A DNA stretch of 40,985 nt from Phoronis australis (Eukaryota > Phoronida > Phoronidae): positions 12,016-53,000 of the forward strand of contig NMRA01001122.1 in assembly GCA_002633005.1 (NCBI GenBank), written 5' to 3'. Positions 1 through 10,700 of this stretch are shown here, one piece after another. Both the position numbers and the translations under genes were made by a program. Each line of letters opens with the position of its first letter. The stretch's first letter is position 1. The notes beneath the pieces are model-generated. The model was not told the DNA's origin, did no database searches, and saw nothing but the letters and a program-made list of their open reading frames with translations.

Positions 1-26
1 TCTCTCTCTCTCTCTCCCTCTCTCTC
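1..26. repeat. TC microsatellite
   Basis: A near-perfect dinucleotide run (TC/CT) with one CCC interruption at the window start. It may continue beyond position 1. Confidence 0.9.
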
Positions 27-27
27 G

Positions 28-175
28 GTAGGAACCCAACACCCCTACCAAAACAGAGCCAGCGTGCGGTACACACCCGTAACATGCTCATTCAACACTG
101 GTTTTTCGTGACTGACCAATGAGGATTTCGAAATCTTCAGCCGAAATGTGTCATTTTCAACACAGCGATAGATGA
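28..175. repeat. Dispersed repeat copy 1 (element flank of the transposase relic)
   Basis: This stretch matches 28355-28505 over about 145 bp. Shared blocks include GCCAGCG, TTTTTCGTG and GCCGAAATGTGTCATTT. It lies directly upstream of the transposase remains, so it is probably the 5' part of the same transposon family. The exact element end is not seen because the sequence abuts a TC microsatellite at the window start. Confidence 0.6.
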
Positions 176-386
176 CCCCGTATACAGCCACTAAATCATT
201 TTCACAGAAGAAAAATGCTTTACTCTAGAAATCGCTAAAAATTGCCAAGACGATCGTGTTTGTGGGAAACAAAAACGAGAAATCCAGCCTTGTGGACTCT
301 GTCATAAGACTTACCGATTTTCGAATGGTTCCGCTGTAATATCTTGGCTTGGAAAAACAATTTTTCATTTCATTGACACTGATAGA

Positions 387-790
387 GCCAAAGTAAGCAG
401 TCAACGCTACATGCAGTTATTAGATGAAAATCTCCCGGATTTTATTCTGGATACAATGACGTATTTCAGCATGACGGGGCTCCGTCACACACGAGCAAGA
501 TAACCCAGGCTCATCTGGAGGATGGCACACCAATATTTATCAAAAAGAATGTTTGGCCCCGGTTCAATCCTGACTGCAATCCAATGTACTACGTCATGTG
601 GGACTCTCTGAAGGAGAATGTTTACTGGGGAATGAGAAACAAATTGATTGAGCACGAGTTAAATGGCAGGATAATTAATATGCCATTGGAGGAAATCTCG
701 ATGGAAGAAATACGGAAAAGCATTTCTGATTGGAACAAAGGGCTCTGTTTAGGCCTGGAGGAAGATGTGGCCAAATTGAGCATAGACTAA
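387..790 (+). pseudogene. Tc1/mariner-type transposase, C-terminal part, frameshifted
   Basis: Two frames together give the end of a Tc1/mariner DDE transposase. Frame one (387 to about 462) reads KVSSQRYMQLLDENLPDFIL. After a frameshift, frame two (464-790) reads FQHDGAPSHTSKITQAHLED, then FIKKNVWPRFNPDCNPMYY and VMWDSLKENVYWG, to a stop. HDGAPSH holds the second catalytic Asp, and the WP..NPD.NP block precedes the third acidic residue. That third position appears to be Tyr (NPMYY), so the enzyme would be dead even without the frameshift. The sequence before 387 contains stops. A 5' non-coding relative of the same element lies at 28355-28505. Confidence 0.75.
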
Positions 791-1026
791 AATTAGCAAG
801 CTTCTATTGATGTCTGGTGTTTTTATTTTGACAGTACACACATAACTGGACACAGACCTCTTTGATATTTTGCACATTTGTTGATGATATCTCAACGTGT
901 GTCTGTAAGAAACTTGAAAAAATCGGTTTATCGGTTGATAAGAAATTACTTGTCGAAAAGTGGCTTACTATATGGCGTGTTTGTAATTTCGAATGTCGAA
1001 TGACATTACACCCGGTTACAACTTAC

Positions 1027-1103
1027 TGACGTGAAAGGGACCTAATGATCTAGTGTCCATCCATACCCAATCATTCTCCGATTTTCCAACTGTAGCCGCG
1101 CAC
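1027..1103 (-). CDS. Possible small exon: tail segment continued
   Basis: A 77-nt segment with acceptor ATATTTTGTAG and a strong donor GTAAGT. In phase 2 it reads CAATVGKSENDWVWMDTRS then LGPFHV without a stop. With the upstream AG it makes Arg, giving GVKLRCAATVGKSEND. The phase only agrees if the 4502 exon uses its AG|GTTTGT donor. The Cys and the WVW pattern are compatible with part of a beta-sandwich domain, but nothing specific can be named. It would be the last exon visible. The gene would continue beyond position 1. Confidence 0.3.
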
Positions 1104-4100
1104 CTACAAAATATTAGCACAGTAGTAAACAAAAGCCTGTAGCGTGAAAGTGCCCATTCGTGAGCATTGAATACTGCATACTGCAGTGATTTTTTAAACA
1201 CAAAAACCACAAGACATTAATTTGTCGATGGACGCTATGTCGTTAATTGTGACCGTTTTAATCTTTTATGGGTACAAAAGGATACAAGAAAACGCCACAC
1301 AGGTATCGGACAGTTGGAAATCGCCCTGTTTCCTGGAGGCGAACTGCCCAGTCCCAAATGGAACGTTGGTCAAACTCGAAAAAAATACAAGCAGCATTAC
1401 AGGTCTGTCAGTTTCTTCTACGACGCTCTAAGCTGTCACAAAATGTTACATGCACGTCCATCAGAAACAGTGATATAATGGGACAGGCTACCACGTGTTA
1501 AATACTGATGACGTAATTATCAGTCAGTCTACTCAATTTATTTGATAGTGGTTACAAACATGAATTGCTTCTTGGCAAAAATTACTTGTGCAATAATTTA
1601 GACTACTTAGAAACAACTTTTAATCAAGAGAAAGTTTTTTGTTTGTTAAATGTTAATATCCAGTCTCTACGTTACAAATTTGACAAATTATAAATTGCTT
1701 TAAACTTTTTTGAAAACATTTCTTTCAAGAAACGTGTCTGAATAGAAAGATAAACTTTTCTGTCGTGGTTATAATTTTAAAAAGAAATGAATCTGACTGT
1801 TCCAAACGTGAGGACGTCAGCGAAAGTTTAACATTATCGACTTCGAAACAGTTAGCAATAAAAGGATATACATGTATGTTCCTTACGCTACATCGAACAA
1901 GAAACAAGTACGCAAACAAACAATTTGATAAATTCTTCCTCACTTAGTCTATAGATGTTTTACATTGCTCTTACACTCGTTTTTGCTAATGCCTTATAAC
2001 TTTGCTATTCTAAATAATCAATAAAGCTGAAAAATTAGCTACCCAATATCAGTTATTTTAAAGTGATACACCCTACGAGTCAACAGATATAGTACTGAAT
2101 ACCTGGATATCGTACGAAACTGTTGACGCATTAATAAACTCACAGCTCACCACAGGTCGAAGAGGACTCCTCGAAAGAAACAAATATGACAAGGAGATCG
2201 ACGTCATATGTTGTCGCACTCTGCATCTATTGTTGCCTGGGCGACAATATTTGTCAAACGCGACAGTGAATTTCACAACAAGGCCTGTAGATATTAATAT
2301 GGTAAAGTGTTTGCCAGTTTTCAACTTCATTTTAATAACTAAGCTTTCATACTGTAGGTCCCAATAGTAAATGCTGGCAAATTTATATTTCTAATTTTCA
2401 ACCGGGCGACAGTATGAGTAGGGTGCGACATTATGTGCAGCGCACACCGAGCTATAATGTCGTCCCCAACTGTGTTGAGAGGTGGTATGCTTAGCTGTGT
2501 TTTTGCATATAGGAGGATCCACAGTCAGAGAAAGACACAGGAAACTAAATGAAAGCCCAAAACGAGATTGTACCAAATTGAACGAGGGAAGGTTTCGGCA
2601 AATGGTTGGTAAAGCTGATGACAGACTCGTTTGCGGATCGTGGAGTTTACAAACAGGAACGTTCAATGTGAAATGTAGATGAACTAAACTCTGCAAGGAC
2701 TGCGTTTCGTGATCCCCATCTTAGTTACTATTTGAACTGAGGACTTACGTATGAACTGGATATTTTGGATTTCACTTTGAAAGAACATTTACAAATTACC
2801 CACGTAACCGACTGCAGTTTCTAGTAAAGTGCCTCTGCTTTTCTAGTCACTCTCTGTTTTTTATCTGATTTCTAGCCTTGGTTGAAAATTTTCTTTACAA
2901 TTGTACGTTTAAAGCCAACTGACATTGGGTTACCCACTTAGAATCAAATTTAATGTACAGAATTCTTATGGTGGGCTACTGTTCATGGAAGTCAATTCTA
3001 TGCATTTATAGATTTTTAAGTTTCTTTTTTCGTTGTCATAACAAAAGTAAACGTTAATTTTACGACTTTCACGACTGCACCGCAATTGGAAATGCCATTG
3101 GAAATAGGGTCATACTTTCACAGAGGAAAATATTGCGTGGGTAACACTTTTACCCGGGGTCATAATGTTAATTACTTAAGAATGATTCCATATAAAAACC
3201 ATATGCAAATGAAAAATCACTATATACTCAAAAATTCATACAGAGCTAATACTTTGTGCATGTGTTGGGATGCTGGCCCAAAGTACGCAGCGGCAATATT
3301 TGCACTCAATGACCTTTGGTTACCGAGATATGACCTATTTGGCTATAAAGGCATATTTCGCATTTTTTCATGTAAGTAAAAGTGCATTTTTTGAATGGCA
3401 AAAAATCAGACTTGGAAAACTGGTGACAAAGTTTGACATTGATGGTCAAAAAGACTCATGTAAGGTTAGTAAGAAAATGAAATTTGCACCTCATAGGTAC
3501 AATTAAATTTCCAGCGGGGGAGAAAACTCCGAAACCACTTTTCAGGCCAGTCAGTAGTGGCAAGATGTTGCTTAACCTTCCTGCTATATCGGAATATATT
3601 TGAAGTTCAAATTCTCTGTGTAGACACTTCTAAGATTGTGTAAGTGAGTTATGTAAAAAACTGACTGCACAAAAATATGAAAGAGACAAGATTTTTTATT
3701 CTTGCGTTGGGCTGAACAAAGACAGCAGAAACAGATGGAAGTTAACTCATGTTCCAAAAGACTCCGATATAGATTTGGGAGAGTGATAAAAATGCGTAAA
3801 AATGGCCTTAATAATAAGTAGTGAAAATGATATTTTTGTAGGCTAAAACGGGAGGACATAAAAAAATCAATAAATCCACTCGAACTAGTTTTTCTTGTTT
3901 GTTATTCTTTCTCCTTTCTGCTATATAGTTATTTTTTCAATAACGTGAAGCGATGATGTGCTGTTGCTGACAAAATGTCACCTACTTCCAAGTACTATTA
4001 TTTGCTATTTTTCAGAAAAAGTACAAAGTGGTCGTAAAAAGGGTTAAAAAAACTCGGAAACTCTTAAAAATTCAGGCTCAGGTTTCTTTTGACAAGGCCA

Positions 4101-4336
4101 GCTGATGTGCTAAGTTTCAAAAAAAATTGGTGATTTTGCATATATAGCCCACCATCTGGTTTTTATATGAAATTGCTCTTAATTTCACGAGAATTGGCTG
4201 ACAAATGTTTTGTTCTTGAAAATGACTGTGTTGCGTGATTTTCTCAGACACCATCTCTTATATATGCAAATAATCAAGTAATTCAAACCGGGAAGCAAGT
4301 TAACGATTTTTGTAACACACATAATTACCCACAAAC
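1104..4336. other. Intron-like region, no confident gene
   Basis: It lies between the two possible tail exons. A plus-strand frame at 1222-1431 has a faint sushi-like start (NCPVPNGTLVKL), with possible continuation in other frames, but no intact domain. The rest is AT-rich with short random frames. I see no RNA gene or clear repeat. Confidence 0.4.
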
Positions 4337-4502
4337 CTCAGTTTTACTCCATTTTCAGCACCCGTAAGTTTGACGTTATCTAAAACGTGCAGTTCATAAA
4401 ATCTTGAAGACAACGGCTTCCACGTCCTGACCTCCTCCTTTATTACTTTAACCGGTTTGCCAGGCAACACCATCTCAAGAGCCAGCTTCGATACTGGTGT
4501 TT
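4337..4502 (-). CDS. Probable exon: unrecognised tail segment after FTP3
   Basis: The acceptor CTGTTTTCAG ends at 4503, and the exon opens in phase 1, matching the FTP3 end (C|AA gives Gln). The frame reads TPVSKLALEMVLPGKPVKV, then EEVRTWKPLSSRFYELHV, then LDNVKLTGAENGVKLR. Its composition looks coding, unlike the upstream part of the same open frame. Two donors are possible. AG|GTTTGT (end 4337) leaves phase 2 and fits the exon at 1103. G|GTAATT (end 4329) leaves phase 1. I do not recognise a domain. It could be a linker, the start of an Ig-like or other beta-domain, or a juxtamembrane region. Confidence 0.5.
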
Positions 4503-5523
4503 CTGAAAACAGAATGTTAAATCGCGTATCAGCTAATACACAAGCTCTTAAACAGAATTGAAGGGACATCGAAGCGCTTTTCACAGATTTGTAAAATACA
4601 TTATAATGAAAATAAATCAGCAAAACGTATGAACAATACTTGTTTGTTGTGTTAGCACTAACAAACTTAAATTCTCTCGACATATTTAGTCGAATATTCG
4701 AGTGAATAAGTTCTTTCGAAAGGCTTGATTGCCGTGCATTTATATTTGACGTATTATTTCTGTAGATAAACTTGTTCAAGCGATCGTAATTTCGATGTAT
4801 GCATGTTAATATTTGATTTTTAGTGGAGTGTGATATGTATGACTCTAAATTCTTTGCTCACAATGCACTGACTTCCAACCATGTTTAAAGATGAATTTGC
4901 ATGCTCCTAACTAGGAGCAGAAACTAAACGTCTATGGTTTTTGAACATCATCCACGCTAGACAAAGTGCAGTTGTATTCATGGACAACTTGTAAAATGTG
5001 AAAACAAAAAAATCTGCAAATAGGTGACCTTTGCACTAATGACGTATCTCGCGGGCTCACAAAGCCCGCATCATGCAGTTTTAGTCCCCAGCACCACGTA
5101 TCGATACTTAATGGACACGGTTCAGTGATTTGCGGCGGATCATTTCCGCCACAAGACCCGTTCATAAAAACATTTTCAACCTAATTCAACTTACTGTTGA
5201 CGCTATATGTTGTGTTTTTAAATACTTTGGTCAATCAAACACAGAGATAAGGATTTAGCCTGCAACTGCTATAGCTTATTACACATCTCATGCTAAGCTT
5301 CCACCGTCTGCTAAAGTAGGTTACCACTAGATACTGAGTTTAATGTCCAAGTCAAAACATCTGAAGATCGATGATTTACAAGAGACAGAAAATGACAAAT
5401 AAATTTTACTAAATTAAAAATGTCGTTTTATTGAAATTTTGCGTCTTACACTGCCATTTGCTGAACATGCGATTGTTGCGCGTGCTCATTTAAGTATTCT
5501 ATTTTCACATTTGATGACGTCAG

Positions 5524-5596
5524 CCGCTGAGTGGTGCAGTGGTAAAGCCGACGGCCCGAAACTCTTGCGGACCGGTTCGAAATCGGTCTCAGTTTC
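5524..5596 (+). repeat. tRNA-derived SINE head
   Basis: The sequence contains an internal RNA polymerase III promoter of tRNA type. An A box, TGGTGCAGTGG, lies at 5532-5542 and a B box, GGTTCGAAATC, at 5574-5584, with about 31 bp between them as in tRNA genes. The acceptor ends do not pair into a good tRNA stem, so this is a SINE head rather than a functional tRNA. The SINE body and its 3' end are not delimited. It lies about 100 bp left of the 5699 repeat. Confidence 0.55.
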
Positions 5597-5698
5597 CCGC
5601 CAACATGTTGTTCAACGACGTTAGATAACTAAATTGGTTATTAAAGTGGAGGTGGACAGGATTGTTCATCCATGAACAACCCTGCCAATGTGGCACAT

Positions 5699-6142
5699 AC
5701 TCAGCCACAACACCGCGTTCCTTACAATGTGACTTTTTATCACTCCGGCTGATCTGCTCACTCAGCTTGCCCGAAACCTGCTTTGCAGGCTCTTATAGCC
5801 CAGTTGGCTGTTTGGTGTAACCACTTGGTACTTTATATGGTATTTGCCCATTTGGAAGTTTGTACCCACTTGGTATTTGTTATTGAATTTGCCGTTTTGC
5901 TCGACCCAGTTGGTAGGCAATCCGATCAGCCAATACCCATTTGGTACTATGCTAACCTGTGCCACTTAGCATCCGATACTCAATTACACTTTCGGTATCG
6001 GAAATGTTTGTGTTATCTCTTGTAATTAAGGAACCCATCTGGTTCGTTCTGTGAAATATTAATTTGCAGAGCTGTGACCCTGAAATTCCCAATACATTTT
6101 AAAATATACATTATTCTTGTTGTTTTATTTGTCCCCAATAAT
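5699..6142. repeat. 450-bp duplicated repeat, copy 1
   Basis: It is about 90 percent alike by eye to 6604-7060, from GCCACAACACC to TCCCCAATAA. The unit contains six to eight copies of a short motif CCCA(C/T/G)TTGGTA spaced at irregular 20-40 bp, then a conserved AT-rich 3' end. ORFs seen in it on both strands are shadows of this motif array and are not genes. Confidence 0.8.
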
Positions 6143-6603
6143 GAGATTTATGGCACTCTGACATAAATCCTATTATTTGGGCAAATAGCATATAACAGAC
6201 CTTCATGCTGCATACCCAACTCCTAGTTAGTTCCTACCAAGTCCGATGGTAGCGCTGTTGTTCTTTCTCTCCAGCTTCATGTTGGCCCAGCCTCAAGCAA
6301 CAGTACATTCACTCGTAAGTTTTCCTATTAGATAATTTTATACTTCTCCCACCTTCCCTACCCTGGGTTCCACGAAATCTCAAGGCCACCGATTCATACC
6401 TTTCCCACACTCTCACCCTTTTGTCGAACAAAATCTGCTGTTGGTTATTGTTGTTTTTGCAGTCCCTGCTGGTACCTTCTTCAGGCTCGGAGCGTGTTAC
6501 CGTCAGGCAAGAAGCAACGTCATTGGCTAGCGACCCGACATGTTCTCCAGCATCCATCACTGCAGCTTGCTTCTCTCCACCCCGGTCACAGCTCTCGGCA
6601 AAC

Positions 6604-7060
6604 ACTGAGCCACAACACCACGTTCCTTACAATGTCTCTTTTCATCACTCCAGCTGGTCTGCTCCCTCAGCTTGTCCGGAACCCTGCTTTGCAGGTTGTT
6701 ATAGCCCAGTTGTCTGTTTGGTGTAACCACTTGGTACTTTATATGATATTTGCCCATTTGGCAGTTTGTACCCACTTGGTACTTGTTATTGAATTTGCCT
6801 TTTTGCTCGACCCAGTTGGTAGGCAATCAGCCAATACCCATTTGGTATTATGCACCCATTTGGGACTATGCTAACCTGTGCCACTTAGGATCCGATACTC
6901 AATTACACTTTGGGTATCGGAAATGTGTGTGTTATCTCTTGTAATTAAGGAACCCATCTGGTTCGTTCTGTGAAATTTTAATCTGTAGAGCTGTGACACT
7001 GAAATTCCCAATACAATTTAAAATATACTTTATTCTTGTTGTTTTATTTGTCCCCAATAA
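6604..7060. repeat. 450-bp duplicated repeat, copy 2
   Basis: The direct-orientation copy of 5699-6142, separated from it by about 460 bp of different sequence. It carries one additional CCCATTTGG motif, a local duplication near 6836-6870. It ends with the same TCCCCAATAA. Confidence 0.8.
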
Positions 7061-7098
7061 ATGGTTGTATCGGCCGTTCGAGGCTGATATTGTGGCCC

Positions 7099-7127
7099 AC
7101 CGTGTTTCATACGGTATGAAACACGGT
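7099..7127. repeat. Perfect 29-nt palindrome
   Basis: Two 14-base arms are exact inverse complements around a single central base. The left arm starts ACCGTGTTTCATAC. It lies 40 bp right of the 6604 repeat. It may be a terminal hairpin of a foldback element or a binding site. Confidence 0.7.
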
Positions 7128-7507
7128 TAATGAACTTATAGAATCGCGATTATATTTATTCTAAGTAAAGTGAATTAAGAGCAAAACAATCATTCTCTTT
7201 GTAAGAGAAGGGTATGAACACCAAACCTTTACCAAACTTTAGAAACCTCAGCTACCCGAAGCCACAGCTTGCAAAAAAGCGCCCATTAAACTTTTTGCAT
7301 AAAAATATATCTAGAGTGCTGCGAATCTCGTTAAACAAATAAGCAATCCAAATGTGTTCAATATAACATTTAAGAACAAAGGAAAATAACATATTAGTTT
7401 TTTAGTTAATAATGATGAAAATTGTATTTCCTTGTTTTGCCCTTCCTGTACTGGCTTGGTATTATGGCTACTATTAACACTCGATTGACATGTGCGCAGC
7501 TACTTAC

Positions 7508-7732
7508 GAGACACTACAAAACCGAAAACTTGTACGTCACACAGCGTCAGAGTCTCCGATTCACCGGGAATCTGTATGTACAAATAACGTCCATACACCG
7601 GATGAGGGCTACATCTAACTGTTACTCTGGCACCGGTGGCAACTGAACCCTTGTGAGTGTTGCACAGCTGATGTGAAGCGGATGGACTAGAGGTGTTGGT
7701 CACCTTAACGTTAAAGTCGTGGAGACGTTCAC
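7508..7732 (-). CDS. Exon: FTP domain 3, C-terminal half
   Basis: A 225-nt phase 1-1 exon with acceptor TTATTGCAG and donor GTAAGT. Codon G|GT restores CCGERLHDFNVKVTN. It continues with HQLCNTHKGS, VTVRCSPH, VYGRYLYIQI, LTLCDVQVFG and FVVS. All six Cys of a canonical FTP domain are present once both halves are joined. NTS is a potential glycosylation site. Its phase-1 end requires another exon downstream, so the protein does not stop here. The best candidate is the exon at 4502. Confidence 0.85.
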
Positions 7733-10700
7733 CTGCAATAACATGACACTATGTTGGTGATTTCAGTGAAATGCTCTGATACAACAGCGGTGAAAGAGAT
7801 TTTACTCACAACGGGTTAGGGACTGCTGTCACAAACTAGCTCAATGCTCCCGTCTTTAAAAATAGATGCTGGGAGTTGGTACGTTGGTCGGGACGACAGT
7901 CCTCAGCTTGCTCTGCTTTTGGCTCCAATTTGTGTACTTTTAAATTTACATTAATGTAAGTCACTTTTTGAATTTTACATAATCTTTTCAAGTTATTTGT
8001 CCACGTGTACTTTACTTATCATAACACTTTTGGTAATTTAATTGTACATCTCTGTTTGTGTTTTAACTGTATGTTAATATTTTCGACCACGCCCACTTAA
8101 AACATTGGCAGCAACAAGGATGACACTAATGACGGCGCGGACAAATACCTCGGAGACTACGACATCGCCGGCGACACTGTCAAAAAAACGACAATGCGTC
8201 AGCAGCAAAACTAAGAAAATCGCCGAAGACTACAAAGCCGCACCCAACACCGATAACAACAACGACGTCGATCGTGTCACAAGACACCAACCAGGTCAAA
8301 GACTATGATACCGCTAAAATGAATCGTTTTCATTGTCTTCGTCGTCATCATAACCATCACCATCCCCACCATCATCAGTTATTGATAACGAAGTCGATAA
8401 ATAAACAAAAACCTGAACACGGGCTGCCAATCGACAAGAATACGAGGGAGGAACAGTCAATAAAAATAGTTGTCCACGCAAATAACTGAAGAACGGAGAG
8501 TTTAGTGAAAAATAGACAATTGTTTCGTGTAGTATTTGGCGATCTTCATCCACATATTAGTTTTATAAAGATCCGTCAGAGGACGTCTTCATAATTCAAG
8601 TCAGATTCAAATAAAATGCAACTGTTCTCGAAACTATGAAAATTCAAAAATTGCGCGCAAATTTAAAGTCAATAGAAAGAAAAATATGGTACGTTACATG
8701 CAAACGATAGAAGGGTCAAGAACTGTTGTTTTTCAATCCTGAGACAACTACCTCGTGCCATATTACGCACCAGGGTCGGACCTTTTAGTCAGATTCCAAT
8801 TTGGCAAAAACGACTGTCGAGGGCATTTGGGGGGTAAAGATGCCCTGAAATATTTGAGCTCACTAAATTTCCAATGTAGCTTGCGGTATCATGTGACCTT
8901 TTTGCGTAACCTTAACCTCCAGTTACAAAAATGGTATCAGAATCGATTTTATACTACCTCAAAACCCATAGTTTGTTGTATCATACTCATTTTAAAAGGC
9001 ATTTATTGGGATTTGTCAATTACAATATGGCCGTTGGCGGCCATCCTGGATTTGAGGGTTATGCTGGCATAATCCAGCGAGGCATACAATTTTTTGGATT
9101 CTGCACTCCAAAATTAGTTCAAAATCAATCAAAATCAAATACCCTCGACACCATTTTCTTAGGCCTTTTTTGAAAATTGGAACCTCACTATAAGCCAACC
9201 TCAATGCTCGAGAACGGTAAGTCATACCAAGAAACGGATGCCACACGTACTCCATGACTTCAGAAATAAACTAGCCAAACCTGGAAAATCATGTTACAAG
9301 AATTGTTTATCAGTTTATTCGAACTTTTGTTGCAATGCAACATTTTTTGTAGAATTTATGTTGGAACATAGCGTGACGATATTGCGCCTAAGAACTAAAT
9401 TTTTGTGTACGTAACCGACTTGCGTAATAAGATGTCGTGATTTCAACAATGTGGATGAATAAAATGAGTCGAGATTTTGCCAAAATTTAGCAACACTTAA
9501 AATGAATTCAAGTTGAAAATAACTGGATATTAAGTTCCAGATTTGTCTGCCGAAGCATTGTCGAATTTTTACATTTGTCCAGTTTACTTGGACACTACTA
9601 TGGGACGAGAAATACACCAATAAAAGCGTCATCAGAAATTCCGGTGTACTCGAGCAGTAAGTCGTAGTAAGAAACAGATGAATCTCTCCAAATATTCCTC
9701 GCCTATATTTATCACCATTTCAGAAGATTCTATAAAGCGACCGTAGATTTAGAGCTCAGCAAAAGATTATTCGAAAAATGATCACCACACCGCCATTTTG
9801 CATCATATTTCGCTACGAGAAACGTGCCTATGACAGACCAACAAAAGACCAGCGAGCAATAGGTCAATAAAAGAAGTCGACAAATCAGCAAATCTCGTGT
9901 AACACGAGAACGGCCAGTCGGAGCGAAAAAACGGATTGCATATCCTGAGATACCACTTGGTAAGACTTATTTACATAGGAATTTCATAAGTCCTCGTCAA
10001 AGGACCGCGTAGCTAGAGCTCCGCGAAAGGAAGGCAATCACAGCGCCATCTGTAGTCCAATTTTGCCAAAAATGTAGGCCTCAAACTTTTAACAAGATTA
10101 TGGTGGGTGTAAGTTTCACGTGGATCAGACGAAAATGTGATCTGCCACGTTCGCATTATATATCAACAAAAAACTGTGTCTTTAAACCACAGATCAGCCA
10201 AGCTTATATAACTCTAGAACGGCAAGTCGGGTGGTATGTACGAATAGTGTAAGTAAAAACGTGGAGTTTCGACCATGTTCTAAGGCCGTCTCCTGGCTAA
10301 AAGACAAATTGTGTCCTTCACCGCTGGTGTCACAGGGAAGTCTGTAGACACCTTACGTCCCAGTACCAAATATCAGTTGAAACGCAGTCTGCAAACCTGT
10401 TTAGATATAGTTTTCGACTCTTTTATGAATCGCTTCCTTCTCCCCTTTCCTGAACAACTCGGTCACTATTCCTAATATTTTGACATCTTCAAAATCACAA
10501 TGGTGACCTATGTTGTCAAGGTGAGTCTATACAGGTGAGTCCTAAGTATTCTCATAACTGGGACGGCGGTACTGGTAAAGTCACCCCCGTAATTAGCCTT
10601 ACAACCCTCCTCACTACAATCGATCCCGTCTGCACCTGAAGACTTTCGTTCCTGAGGAGTGCGGTCTTTACATGATCTAAGCGTAGGCGCATGATTTTCA

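Noticed and set aside
1222-1501. Plus-strand sushi-like sequence (NCPVPNGTLVKL)
   Set aside because: Only the first Cys-Pro...Asn-Gly resembles a CCP. The remaining Cys fall in different frames and no Trp-Cys ending aligns.
4503-4779. The upstream part of the 159-codon minus ORF as an N-terminus
   Set aside because: A strong acceptor at 4503 fits the phase of the FTP3 exon. The sequence before it is AT-rich and not coding in character.
5524-5596. Functional tRNA gene
   Set aside because: A and B boxes are present, but the acceptor and anticodon stems do not pair convincingly. It is better explained as a SINE head.
5762-6944. Several similar ORFs repeated near 5.8 and 6.7 kb, suggesting a duplicated gene
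   Set aside because: The ORFs occur on both strands and follow the repeated CCCANTTGG box array, so the duplicated unit is a non-coding repeat.
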